A stretch of 32,618 nt of DNA from DASUNQ01 sp036277075. Lineage in GTDB: Bacteria > Acidobacteriota > Thermoanaerobaculia > Multivoradales > UBA5704. The position numbers and the translations under genes were made by a program. The notes beneath the pieces are model-generated. The model ran no database searches. It was not told the DNA's origin and saw only the letters and a list, made by a program, of their open reading frames with translations. Positions 20,706 to 30,355 of this stretch are shown here, in pieces. Each line of letters opens with the position of its first letter. Positions within the stretch are counted from its first letter, which is position 1. The stretch spans positions 1 through 32,618 of the forward strand of contig DASUNQ010000381.1 in assembly GCA_036277075.1 (NCBI GenBank), in the 5' to 3' direction.

Positions 20706-21992
20706 TTCCTTCCCTCTTTCTGAGCTTCTACCTCCTGGGCCGTGAAGTTCGCGGGCACAATCCCTGCGCATCAGCTCATCCAGCCAGCGGCGCAAAGCGC
20801 CTTCCGCAGCCGCGATGGCGCCTCGCTTCACTTCCACCCCGGGTGTCCGCGGCCTGTCCGATCGGCGGCGGCTGACCAGGAGTGACTGACGGCGACCCTC
20901 TTGCACGGGATCGAGGGCGCCTCCTCACAGCTGAGGCCGGCGGCGTCACGACTCGAAATCGACCGGGCGGGCCGGTTGGCCGCGCAGCTCGGGAATGTCT
21001 TGCGCCAGCCCGACGCGGGCGAAGCGGGCAGCGACCCGCGAGCCGAGCGGCGGCCGGGCGACGCTTTCCTCTCCGGCCCGTTGCGCAGGATCTCGCGAGT
21101 TTTCTCTTCCTTCCGGCGGCCGTGACGCCTGCCACGGCGTTGGAGCTTCGTTACATCGTTCTCAGATTGCGGACTGGGAGTTGGGCCCTAGCAAGCCGAC
21201 GATACCGCGAGCACCCTACCAGGATGCAGGCGGAGATGTCGGTGGCCCGCCCGGCATGCCAAACCGGGTCAGCGCAGGAGTTCGTCGCCCACCCCTCAGA
21301 AGTGGTTGAGTTCGCGGCTGCGGCGGCTTGGCACCCCAGCTCGGTCGCCTGCGTGAGCGTCAGGAGCGCTTCCCTGGACTCAGGGGCGACGATCTCGCCC
21401 CCCTGTTCGACGCCGACGTGACCAATATAGGGCTGCGATTCTGTATTCTCTAGGAGCGATGACACCCCGGAAGGACGCGCGCGCCGGAGAGCGTCGCACC
21501 AGGCAATGGGCCGATTCGGGAAGTGGCCTATCTCCATGCGGATAGGGCCGAGGCCTTGGAGCGGAGAGCGGGGGGAGAGCGCACGTCAAGAGCTGAGATC
21601 GTCCGCCGTGCCCTGCGTAGCTACGTGGGTCTTGAAGAGTAAGTCACTTCAAGGGAAGCTCGTATCCCGACCCAATGGTACGGAGCAGCTAACCACCACA
21701 GCCACCATCGCCCAGCAGACTCTGCCTTGGTTCGCCCTCAGCCACGAGCCTCCTGATGCCGAGGAGGGCAACGGGATCCAACCAGAGCGTCAACGCGCGC
21801 TTGCGCTGCAGGCGGTCAAGCGACTTAGCGCTCTCGTTTTGCCGTACCGCGACACGGTCCCCGAGATGCGACGGCCGTGCTTAGAGACCTCGGCTATCGC
21901 GATCGGCATCGTCATCGAGCAGGCGCAGGGAAGGGAGGTCTGCGCGGTTTGCGATAGGACCTCAAGCGGTACTCCGTATGAGGGAGCCGACG
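20706..21992. other. Gene-poor region between ssrA and the IetAS-like module
   Basis: About 1.3 kb without a convincing intact gene. Several frames stay open but none has a ribosome binding site with a recognisable product. The only protein-like signal is the ribbon-helix-helix remnant at 21523-21642. GC drops from the ssrA end toward the ATPase gene. I find no integrase, no second copy of the tmRNA 3' end and no transposase. Confidence 0.6.
21523..21642 (+). pseudogene. Remnant of a ribbon-helix-helix (CopG-like) antitoxin
   Basis: From a GTG at 21523 to TAA at 21642 the frame encodes VAYLHADRAEALERR and then TSRAEIVRRALRSYVGLEE. This is the strand-helix-helix pattern of CopG/RHH DNA-binding antitoxins, including the SRAEIVRRAL second helix. 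At 39 residues it lacks the usual first residues; an ATG at 21460 after TAGGAG opens a basic peptide (MTPRKDARAGERR) in another frame, so a frameshift near 21510 is likely. No toxin follows. It could instead be a genuinely short protein. Confidence 0.55.
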
Positions 21993-23012
21993 ATGGCGCG
22001 CGGTGAACTTCTTCGAAAACTATTCCTGAGCCAACGACGGCAGGACGATGACGCATTCCGTGCTGTCGCGCTAGAGGTGATTGCGGAGGAAGAGAAAAAG
22101 AACAATCACCGGCTGGCGCAAGACCTCATGCGGATTCTAGAGAATGGTGGGCCAAGCTTCCTTAGGAGACCACCGGCCACACTAACGCACAACGACGTGA
22201 TTCCCAAGGACCGAGAACGTCAGACCCGGCTGGTCGATGTCTGGCAACCCCAGCGTCAGATCGAAGACATTCTCCTTTCAAAAGAGAGCGCTGCGATCGT
22301 CGCGCGCGTGCTCCAAGAATATCGAAAGGCCGAGCTCCTTCGAATGCATGGACTTCAGCCGTCGACTAAGCTCTTGTTTTGTGGCCCACCCGGGTGTGGC
22401 AAGACGCTTTGTTCGGAAATTATCGCTTCAGAGCTGGGGCTCCCGCTTCTGTACACCCGCTTCGATGCCATCGTCTCTTCTTATTTGGGAGAGACGGCCG
22501 CAAATCTCCGCAAAGTGTTCGAATATGCCGCGTCCGGACGCTGGGTAGTACTGTTTGACGAGTTCGACGCAATCGGGAAGGCGAGAACCGACGCGACCGA
22601 GCATGGCGAACTAAAACGGGTCATCAATAGTTTCCTTCAAATGCTCGATCGATTCACCGCTCCTAGTATATTGATAGCGGCCACGAATCATGAGCAACTA
22701 TTGGATCCCGCTCTGTGGCGCCGCTTTGACGAAATCATTATGTTCCGACACCCAACGCTCCACGAGATTCGCTTGCTCCTTACCATGAAGCTCCGGAACT
22801 TCCCGCGAGAGGGGTTCGATCTTAGCGCGGCAGCGTCTTGGCTCAAGGGCATGAGCCATGCGGATGTTGAGCGAGTGTGCTTCGACGCCATCAAGGCAGC
22901 AATCCTTCAGGGTAAGGACTCCGTTGATCAAGAGGCATTCGGCGAAGCTGTGAAGCAGCAGCGTGCGCGGCTTGCGATCACAAATAGTGCAACTAGGCGA
23001 GGCGACTTGTAG
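21993..23012 (+). CDS. ietA: AAA+ ATPase, IetA-like
   Basis: This 339-residue ATPase has an N-terminal helical region (about 1-95), then an AAA+ core. Walker A is FCGPPGCGKTLC (about 129-140), Walker B VVLFDEFDAIG (about 185-195), sensor 1 AATNH (about 228-232), and LWRRFDE supplies the arginine finger. The C-terminal lid contains SHADVERVCFDAIKAAI. AAA ATPases of this type followed by a subtilisin-like protease are the IetA-IetS pair, described as a plasmid-stabilising toxin-antitoxin module and an anti-phage system; IetA is the antitoxin/regulator. AGGGAG seven bases before the ATG supports 21993 over one five codons upstream. GC and codon use are distinctly lower than in the core genes. 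The protease gene follows after 20 bp. Confidence 0.88.
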   Translation: MARGELLRKLFLSQRRQDDDAFRAVALEVIAEEEKKNNHRLAQDLMRILENGGPSFLRRPPATLTHNDVIPKDRERQTRLVDVWQPQRQIEDILLSKESAAIVARVLQEYRKAELLRMHGLQPSTKLLFCGPPGCGKTLCSEIIASELGLPLLYTRFDAIVSSYLGETAANLRKVFEYAASGRWVVLFDEFDAIGKARTDATEHGELKRVINSFLQMLDRFTAPSILIAATNHEQLLDPALWRRFDEIIMFRHPTLHEIRLLLTMKLRNFPREGFDLSAAASWLKGMSHADVERVCFDAIKAAILQGKDSVDQEAFGEAVKQQRARLAITNSATRRGDL

Positions 23013-23032
23013 GAACTGGCGCGGCGGAGGGA

Positions 23033-25424
23033 ATGCCGAATCTTCCACATCTCGTCCTGCCACGGGCCGAGTTCGATCTTCCACGGAAGAAGAGTGGGTT
23101 CGGACGTATACCCCAGCGACATCACGGCACGCACGGCCGAGCACTTAGCGAGGAGTTGGAGGGGGTTTTATCAGAGTTCCGCGCCCGCTCCAGACCAAAG
23201 GGAATTGACCCGAGCCTCATCCTTCGAATTCAGCTCAATGCCCAAGCCGGAGTAGATGAGGATGCGTGGGAGCGTAGCGGGCTAGTTCTCCTGAGTATCG
23301 ACGAGAACAAGACGCTCGTTTTGTTCTCTTCGGACGTCGAACTCTCCGAGTTTAAGCGGCGCCTTAGCGAATATCAACTGGGGCCTCCTCCCGAACAGAA
23401 GGGTGCCCCGCATCAACAGATGTTTGCGTCGATTGACGAGATCGGCGAGGTCCGCCCTGAGGATCGCATCGGACGGTTGCTTCGTGCCGAGGGAGTTACA
23501 AGCCTAGAGGAGGTAGAAGAGCTAAAGCAGTACGTCGCGGACGTGGAGCTATGGGACCTCGGAAGCCGAGATGCAAACCGGAACAACGTCGCAGAGCTCC
23601 GACGGTTCATAGAACAAGGGGGCGGACGGGTCTCAGATGATTACGTGGGTGAGAGCCTAGTTCTCCTCCGAGCTCACTGCATCGGCAGAGTCATTAAGGA
23701 CCTCCTGACGGTTGACTATGTAGCGAAGGTTGACCTACCCCCGACGCCGACGCTTACCGTCAGCCAACTGCTCGATCTAGGGCTCGAGGACTTTCCGGAA
23801 ACCCCAGTTCCAGAAGCTGGCGCACCTGGCGTTGCCGTTCTCGACAGTGGCTTGAGTGCTGCAACACCCCCTTATCGGACCGGCGGTCGGCGAGGCCACC
23901 AGCGTACCGCGGGCGTGGGAAGACGCGTCGGATGGTCACGGTCATGGAACCATGGTTGCCGGCCTGGCTCTATACGGCAACGTCGAGGAGTGCATCGCAT
24001 CGAGGTCGTTCGCGCCCCGGCTCACTCTGTTCAGCGCGCGTGTGCTCAACAACGACTGCCGGTTCGATGAGGAGCGCCTCATTACGACTCAGATGCGGGA
24101 GGCGATTCAGTACTTCCGTGAGACGTACGGCTGCCGCGTCTTCAACGCGTCGCTAGGCGATGATCGGTTGCCATACCAAGGAGGGAAAGTGAGCCCGTGG
24201 GCGTCGATTCTCGACACCCTGGCGCGGGAGCTCGATGTCGTCGTCGTCGTCTCAGCCGGGAACTACACGCATGATCCCGGTGACGGGAACTCGCCCGACG
24301 GCCACCTTCAGGACTATCCGACTTACTTGCTCAGGGACGCCGCGAGGATTATTGAGCCAGCAACGGGCTCGATCGTCTTAACCGTTGGGGCCTTTTCACA
24401 CACGGCGAATGTGCCCGCAGGCTCAAGTGGAGCGAGTGTGGCGTTCCGACCGATCGCGCAGGAGCATGAGCCCTCCCCGTTTACCCGATCCGGACCCGGG
24501 CTCGGCGATGCCATCAAGCCGGAGCTTTGTGAGGTCGGCGGCAACATAGCTTACGACGGTGTGTTACGCAGGGTGAGGGAGGTCCGAGAGCTCTCGGTTG
24601 TCTCAATGAACCGAGAGTATCTCGCACGGCTCTTCACGACAGATGTCGGAACGTCCTTGGCCGCTCCGAAGGTAGCGCATTCAGCTGCTCGACTGTATGA
24701 GTCGTTTCCAAACGCTTCGGCGAATCTTATACGGGCACTTCTTGCCTCATCAGCACGCGTGCCAAATGCCTCAGAAACTGCTCTCCGACCATTGGGGCCT
24801 GGCGCCGTACTCCGGGTCTGCGGTTACGGGCGGCCAGATCTCGAGCTCGCTCGGGCGTCAGACGAATCGAGGGTCGTTCTCTACGCGGAATCGAATATCG
24901 CCTTGGACAACTTTCACATATACGAGGTACCGATTCCCGAAGAGTTCGTTCAAGAGAACGGCACGCGACAAATCACCGTGGCGCTTGCGTATGATCCGCC
25001 GGTACGCCATACGCGGTTCGACTACCTTGGGGTAAAGATGTCATTCCGCTTGATCCGCGGCAGATCTGTGGACGAAGTCGTCGAAGCATTCCGCCAACGA
25101 GGCCGAGAAGAGCCAGAAGTGGATCGACTCACGTCTACAAGTTTTGACTGTCCGATGGAACCCAAGCCGACTGTTAGAGAAGGCGGAACCCTACAAAGGG
25201 CTACCTTTACAATGAAGAGGAGGCCCTCGACGGACTACGGCGACACATATTACGGCGTCGTTCGATGCGAGAAGAAATGGGCCCGCGCCGAGCATGCACC
25301 TCAGCGATACGCCGTGGTAGTCGTGATCGAGCATTCAGAAGGAGTCAACCTATACGAGAGGATTAGCGCGCGCGTTCGCGAGCGCATCCGTGTCCGACCG
25401 AGGACAGGATTCCACGGGTTGTAG
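23033..25424 (+). pseudogene. ietS: IetS-like subtilisin protease, frame broken once
   Basis: Joined across one frameshift, the product is about 796 residues, a normal IetS length. The N-terminal part (to about residue 278) starts with PHLVLPRAEFDLPRK, typical of these proteases, and carries the catalytic Asp in VAVLDSGL (Asp about 271). The frame then shifts at the C5 run 23867-23871. In the new frame follow HPLIGPAVGEA, the catalytic His in DGHGHGTMVAG, the oxyanion Asn in SAGNYT and the catalytic Ser in DVGTSLAAPKVAH. Removing one base at or just before the C run restores one open frame, with SAA(T/H)PLIGPAVG as expected. All catalytic residues are otherwise intact, so the break is recent, programmed, or a sequencing error. 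GGAGGG precedes the ATG. Confidence 0.88.
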
Positions 25425-25520
25425 GCCTCTCGCCATGGTTGAACATGAGACGAGGTCGCACGCTGCGCTCGGCGTCGCGAGCCCTAGGGCTCGTCAACGC
25501 GGGTCCGTTCGACGGGTGGT

Positions 25521-26570
<1,050 letters not shown>

Positions 26571-26579
26571 GGCGCGCGC

Positions 26580-26586
26580 TATCCTA
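26580..26586. promoter_or_regulatory. Overlapping divergent -10 boxes of mtnA and the PLP enzyme gene
   Basis: The seven bases TATCCTA read as TATCCT on the plus strand (26580-26585, nine bases before the ATG at 26595) and as TAGGAT on the minus strand (26581-26586, ten bases before the mtnA ATG). Both fit TANNNT. Only 24 bases separate the two start codons, so there is no room for ordinary leaders, and each -35 region would fall inside the other gene. Confidence 0.5.
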
Positions 26587-26594
26587 TGGCCCAA

Positions 26595-27785
26595 ATGAAA
26601 GGCGACCCCAAGCACCTCGGCTTCTCGACCCGCGCCATCCACGCCGGCCAGCCCCCGGACCCCACGACGGGCTCCGTGACCGTGCCGATCTACGCCACCT
26701 CGACCTACGTCCACGACGAGCTCGGGCGCCACAAGGGCTTCGAGTACGCGCGGGTGCAGAACCCGACCCGCACGGCCTTCGAGCAGAACATCGCCGCGCT
26801 CGAGGGGGGCCTCGCGGCTCACGCCTTCGCCTCCGGCATGTCGGCGATCGCCTGCCTGATGACTCTGCTCAAGGCCGGCGACCACGCCGTCGTCTCGCAC
26901 ACCACGTACGGCGGGACCTACCGCTACCTGAGCCGCGTCCTCGAGCGCTACGACCTGCGCTTCTCCTGGGTCGACACCAGCGACCTGGCGGCGGTCGAGC
27001 ACGCGTTCACGCCCGCCACCCGCATGCTCTACGTCGAGACGCCGACCAACCCGCTCATGGACGTCACCGACCTCGCCGCCGCCGCCGAGCTCGCCCACGC
27101 GCGCGGCGCCGTGCTGGCGGTGGACAACACGTTCCTGTCGCCCTATCTCCAGCGGCCGATCGACCTCGGCGCCGACTTCGTCGTCCATTCCGGGACCAAG
27201 TTCCTCAACGGGCACAGCGACTCGCTCGGCGGCGTCCTGGTCTCGACCCGCGCCGAGGACGCCGAGTGGTTCGCGCTGGTGCAGAAGTCGGCGGGGGCGG
27301 TCCTCTCGCCCTTCGACGCCTTCCTCCACCTGCGCGGGGTCAAGACGCTGGCGGTGCGCATGGACCGGCACCAGGCGAACGCGCGCGCTGTGGCGGACTT
27401 CCTGGTGCAGCACGGCAGGGTGCGGCGGGTGCTCTATCCGGGGCTCCCGGACCATCCCGGCCATGCCGTGCAGAAGCGGCAGGCGCGCGGCTTCGGCTCG
27501 ATCCTGACGATCGACCTCGGCGGCTACGAGGCGGCCAAGGCGATGCTCGACCGGTTGCGGGTGTGGAGCCTCGCCGAGAGCCTGGGCGGCGTCGAGAGCC
27601 TGGCCTCGCACCCGGCGTCGATGACCCACGCCTCGATCCCGGAAGAGCGGCGGGCCGAGCTGGGGCTGACGGACGGGCTGGTGCGGCTGTCGGTGGGGAT
27701 CGAGGACGTCGAGGACCTGCTCGCCGACCTCGACCAGGCGCTCGCGGGCGTGCCGACCGCGCGCCTCGCGACGGCGGCGCGCTAG
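26595..27785 (+). CDS. Cys/Met metabolism PLP enzyme (cystathionine gamma-synthase/lyase family)
   Basis: This 396-residue fold-type I enzyme belongs to the trans-sulfuration family. Motifs are FSTRAIHAGQPPD at the N-terminus, GFEYARVQNPTR (about 49-60), FASGMSAIACLM (about 79-90), ETPTNPLMDVTD (about 149-160), AVDNTF (about 175), SGTKFLNGHSDSLGG with the PLP lysine (about 200-214), and SLGGVESLASHPASMTH (about 336-352). It may be a cystathionine gamma-synthase, gamma-lyase or methionine gamma-lyase; the sequence does not decide. I chose the second ATG (26595) over the one at 26586 because TATCCT ends right at the latter. Both it and mtnA act in sulfur amino-acid metabolism, so the shared promoter makes sense. 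Confidence 0.9.
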   Translation: MKGDPKHLGFSTRAIHAGQPPDPTTGSVTVPIYATSTYVHDELGRHKGFEYARVQNPTRTAFEQNIAALEGGLAAHAFASGMSAIACLMTLLKAGDHAVVSHTTYGGTYRYLSRVLERYDLRFSWVDTSDLAAVEHAFTPATRMLYVETPTNPLMDVTDLAAAAELAHARGAVLAVDNTFLSPYLQRPIDLGADFVVHSGTKFLNGHSDSLGGVLVSTRAEDAEWFALVQKSAGAVLSPFDAFLHLRGVKTLAVRMDRHQANARAVADFLVQHGRVRRVLYPGLPDHPGHAVQKRQARGFGSILTIDLGGYEAAKAMLDRLRVWSLAESLGGVESLASHPASMTHASIPEERRAELGLTDGLVRLSVGIEDVEDLLADLDQALAGVPTARLATAAR

Positions 27786-27810
27786 GCGCGAAGGCTTTCG
27801 CGCCGGGCTC
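27785..27810 (+). terminator. Bidirectional hairpin, dispersed element copy 3
   Basis: GGCGCGAA-N4-TTCGCGCC followed by GGGCTC is a perfect eight-pair stem with a tetraloop. It starts at the last base of the stop codon at 27783-27785 and lies between convergent genes. It is the most complete copy of the element seen at 1255-1280 and 18463-18486. Confidence 0.7.
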
Positions 27811-27825
27811 TTCCGCTCGCGTGCC

Positions 27826-28212
27826 TCAGAAGTCCGCGCCGTCGGGGTCGCCGGCGTAGGACAGCTCGTCGACCTCCTCGTCGGAGAACTCGGCCTCCTT
27901 GTCGACGCTCGCCGCCATCCAGTCGAGGAAGTTCGACTCGCCGCGCGTCACCTGGAAGGCGAGGATCTCCGGCAGCTCGTAGCTGTGCAGCTCGCGGATG
28001 GTCGCCTCCACCGCCTCGAACTCCGCGTCCAGGGTCTTGATGACGAGCATCAGCTCGCCGTCCTTGCAGATCTTCCCTCCCCAGCGGTAGATCGAGCGGA
28101 CGCCGGGAAGGATGTTGACGCAGGCGGCCTGGCGGCGGCCGACGATCTCGCGGGCGAGGAGGTTGGCCTGCTCCTCGGTGCCGACGGTGGTGACGATCAC
28201 GATTCCGGCCAC
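27826..28212 (-). CDS. cutA: Divalent-cation tolerance protein CutA
   Basis: This 128-residue small trimeric protein is of the CutA1 family. Family features are GIVIVTTVGTEEQANLLAREIV at the N-terminus (in two motifs), AACVNILPGVRSIYRWGGKI (about 30-49), MLVIKTLDAEFEAVEATI and HSYELPEILAFQV (about 77-89). The fold resembles PII proteins; a role in metal tolerance was proposed but the biochemical function is unclear. The C-terminus is extended by an acidic tail (about 105-128). A TTG three codons upstream (28221) is possible, but the GTG at 28212 is eight bases after a TACTTT box, fitting a leaderless message. Confidence 0.92.
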   Translation of the reverse strand: MAGIVIVTTVGTEEQANLLAREIVGRRQAACVNILPGVRSIYRWGGKICKDGELMLVIKTLDAEFEAVEATIRELHSYELPEILAFQVTRGESNFLDWMAASVDKEAEFSDEEVDELSYAGDPDGADF

Positions 28213-28220
28213 GAGAGCCA

Positions 28221-28226
28221 AAAGTA
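28221..28226 (-). promoter_or_regulatory. -10 box of cutA
   Basis: On the minus strand TACTTT ends eight bases before the GTG start at 28212, with no ribosome binding site between. It fits the short-leader pattern seen at dusB and other genes here. Confidence 0.45.
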
Positions 28227-28251
28227 CCCAAGCCCCGGCGGGGAGTCAACG

Positions 28252-28266
28252 CGGGCGCTGCGCCCG
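28252..28266 (-). terminator. Short hairpin after the pseudopilin gene
   Basis: CGGGCG-CTG-CGCCCG abuts the pseudopilin stop codon on the minus strand. The stem is six perfect GC pairs with a three-base loop. No T-run follows, so it is at best a weak terminator or a 3'-end stabiliser. Confidence 0.4.
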
Positions 28267-28854
28267 TCAGCGCCAACTCCGGGTCTCGGCATCGTAGGCG
28301 AGGACGCGCACCTTGCCGGTGCGGCCGAAGACCCGCACCGCCACCAAGCGCTTGCCGTCCGTGAGGTAGAGCGAGCCCGGGGTCGAGGTGCCGAGCGGCC
28401 CGAAGGAGGCGAGGTCCGAGCGGTTGAAGCGCACCGGATCGCCGGCGAGGCGGCCGCGAGGATCGCCGGGATCGGGCGGCGGCGGCCCGGCCGGGAAGCC
28501 GAACCAGAGACGCGGCCCGAAGTGGGCGAGCGGCCGCGGCGGCGCCAGCTCGGGGTCGACGCCGGCGGCGATGTCCGCGTTGAGCACCCCGTCGCCGTCG
28601 CCGTCGCGGTAGAGCGCGAAGGTGACCGTGCCGTCCGGACGCGGCCGGAACTTCACCGCGGCGTTGGTGTCCCAGCGCACGGCGGCCGAGCGCGCCAGGC
28701 GGAGAGTGCCCACGAGCTCGGCGGCGGCCACCTCGAGACGGAGCGCCGCGGTGGCCTCGAGCAGCGGCGGCGCGGCCATGAGGAGCAGCCCGAGCAGCAG
28801 GCTCGAGGCGACGAGCAGCTCGACCAGGGTGTAGCCGCGTTGGCGCGAGCGCAT
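28267..28854 (-). CDS. GspH/FimT-type pseudopilin
   Basis: This 195-residue protein has a type IV prepilin-like start RQRGYTLVELLVASSLLLGL: a short basic leader, the Gly/Tyr cleavage site and Glu at position +5 of the mature protein, then a hydrophobic helix (about 8-28). The rest is a beta-rich globular domain with LVGTLRLARSAAVRWDTNAAVKF typical of GspH/FimT minor pilins (about 43-65, read in two parts), and a Pro-rich insertion near 120. It would be processed by a prepilin peptidase and act at the tip of a type IV pilus or type II secretion pseudopilus. Pilus genes are not in the window. GGAGA precedes the ATG; the ComEA-like gene lies 64 bp upstream. Confidence 0.88.
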   Translation of the reverse strand: MRSRQRGYTLVELLVASSLLLGLLLMAAPPLLEATAALRLEVAAAELVGTLRLARSAAVRWDTNAAVKFRPRPDGTVTFALYRDGDGDGVLNADIAAGVDPELAPPRPLAHFGPRLWFGFPAGPPPPDPGDPRGRLAGDPVRFNRSDLASFGPLGTSTPGSLYLTDGKRLVAVRVFGRTGKVRVLAYDAETRSWR

Positions 28855-28918
28855 GGCGAGTCTCCGGCGGGAGGGGGCGGGACGGCGCGCGAGCGCCGCC
28901 CCGCCGGAAGTGGACGCC

Positions 28919-29272
28919 TTAGCGGGAACCCTGCTTGGCGGCCCCGCGCGGGACGCTCACCTTCTCGGTCAGCGTCGTCTGCCCGGAGGTCGTCACGTAG
29001 GGCTTGAGGAGAGCGAAGGTGCGCTCGCCGATGCCGCGCACCAGCATCAGGTCCTCGGTCGCCTTGAACGGGCCGTTCTTCTTGCGGTACTCGACGATCC
29101 GCCCGGCGACCGAGGGGCCGACGCGGGGCAGCAGCGCGAGCTGCGCCGCCTCGGCGCTGTTGATGTTGACGACGCCGCGCTTGGCGGTCTCGGCGGCGTG
29201 CGCCGCCGGCACGGCGCCGAGCAGGATGGCGAAGAGGGCCAGGGCCGCGGCCCATCGTGAAGCGTTCCGCAT
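28919..29272 (-). CDS. ComEA-like helix-hairpin-helix protein
   Basis: This 117-residue protein has a signal peptide (about 1-27) followed by a ComEA-type (HhH)2 domain: VVNINSAEAAQLALLPRVGPSVAGRIVEYR (about 34-63, in two parts), KNGPFKATEDLMLVRGIGERTFALLKPYV (about 65-93). The domain binds DNA; ComEA proteins take up DNA during natural transformation. With the pseudopilin gene next to it (64 bp), a role in DNA uptake is likely but not shown. GGAAAGGA lies before the ATG. The C-terminal 24 residues are a basic, probably disordered tail. Confidence 0.88.
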   Translation of the reverse strand: MRNASRWAAALALFAILLGAVPAAHAAETAKRGVVNINSAEAAQLALLPRVGPSVAGRIVEYRKKNGPFKATEDLMLVRGIGERTFALLKPYVTTSGQTTLTEKVSVPRGAAKQGSR

Positions 29273-29622
29273 AGGTCGTCCTTTCCGTAGAGGTCGAGAG
29301 TTGTCGGTTCGACTGGCTGATTTGCGTCGCGTGCTGCGTCGTACGTTCCTTCCTGCGCTGGCTGGCGTCGTCGCGTCCGTCCGGGTCTCCGCACCTCCTC
29401 TCCGGTCGTTGGCGGCGGCGCAGGATCAAGTCCGCTGCCAGGTGAGGCAGCAGCGGGTAACTTATTGATGTGGGTGAAGTTATGGTCTTAGCCGGAAACC
29501 GCGGCCAGAACCGGGAGCGCCAAGGATCTGGACGGCGCTCGCGACGAGGGAGAGCGCGAGGGCGCCTGGGAACTGGACGGGCGCCAAATCCCTTGCGGGC
29601 CCTGGGATAGATTCACCCGCCG
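29273..29622. other. Intergenic region between divergent comEA-like and lepB genes
   Basis: These 350 bases carry both divergent leaders. On the minus side the ribosome binding site of the comEA-like gene is visible. On the plus side TAGATT (29608-29613) ends nine bases before the first lepB ATG. An inverted repeat TAACTT-N13-AAGTTA (29458-29482) could be a regulator half-site pair. The first ~190 bases are pyrimidine-rich with no coding signal. Confidence 0.55.
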
Positions 29623-30324
29623 ATGAAGCACGAGCGCTCGGTTCCGCGGGAGTGGCTGGAGGCGTTGATCATCGCCGCCATCTTCCTGCGCTTCACCAAC
29701 GTCTTCGTGGTGCAGACCTTCTACATCCCGTCGAGCTCGATGGAGGACACGCTCCTCATCGGCGACCACCTCTTCGTCAACCGCTACATCTACGGCCCGG
29801 CGCGCAGCGCGCTCGAGCGGAAGCTCCTGCCCGCGCGCGCGATCCGGCGCGGCGACATCGTCATCTTCCGCTCGCCGCAGGACCCCACGGTCGACGTGGT
29901 CAAGCGCTGCGTCGGCCTCCCCGGCGACAAGATCGACTTCGTCGACAAGGAGCTCCACATCAACGGCAAGCGCGTGGAGGACGACTCCTACACCCAGCAG
30001 CGCGACTACCGCGTCTACGCCGACCAGCCGTTCTCCGATCTCCAGGGGAGGATCCGCGACCAGTTCGGGCCCTTTACCGTTCCGCCCGCGCACTACTTCT
30101 GCGCCGGCGACAACCGCGACCAGTCGCTCGACTCGCGCTTCTGGGGGCCGCTGCCGGCGCACCTGGTCAAGGGGCGGGCGCAGCTCGTCTACTGGTCCTA
30201 CGGCGGCGGCACCTCGGACGGGCGCTTCGCCGGCTGGCTCGACGAGCTGGGGCGCCTCGGCAAGACCGCCGTCGGCTTCTTCACCAAGACGCGCTGGGAC
30301 CGCACCTTCCACCTCGTCCGCTAG
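29623..30324 (+). CDS. lepB: Signal peptidase I, copy 1
   Basis: This 233-residue membrane protease cleaves Sec and Tat signal peptides on the outer face of the membrane. One N-terminal transmembrane helix (about 11-30) is followed by the catalytic Ser in IPSSSMEDTL (about 36-45), the catalytic Lys in VVKRCVGLPGDKI (about 92-104), and the box E motif GDNRDQSLDSRFWG (about 163-176). The extra domain after the Lys includes a DYRVYADQPF insertion. All catalytic residues are intact. A -10 box ends nine bases before the ATG and no ribosome binding site is seen. A close paralogue follows 31 bp downstream. Confidence 0.95.
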   Translation: MKHERSVPREWLEALIIAAIFLRFTNVFVVQTFYIPSSSMEDTLLIGDHLFVNRYIYGPARSALERKLLPARAIRRGDIVIFRSPQDPTVDVVKRCVGLPGDKIDFVDKELHINGKRVEDDSYTQQRDYRVYADQPFSDLQGRIRDQFGPFTVPPAHYFCAGDNRDQSLDSRFWGPLPAHLVKGRAQLVYWSYGGGTSDGRFAGWLDELGRLGKTAVGFFTKTRWDRTFHLVR

Positions 30325-30355
30325 TCCCGCCGCCCGCCGCCGCCCGCCGCAGCGC

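Noticed and set aside
20640..20906. Minus-strand open frame overlapping the 3' end of tmRNA
   Set aside because: Half of it is antisense to the tmRNA and no start signal or known family is seen.
25425..25520. Duplicate of the tmRNA 3' end as an attR site for the island
   Set aside because: I searched the end of the island for the T-arm/acceptor sequence and found none; no integrase gene is present either.
26571..26594. SAM or other riboswitch before mtnA or the PLP enzyme gene
   Set aside because: Only 24 bases lie between the divergent start codons, too few for any known riboswitch.
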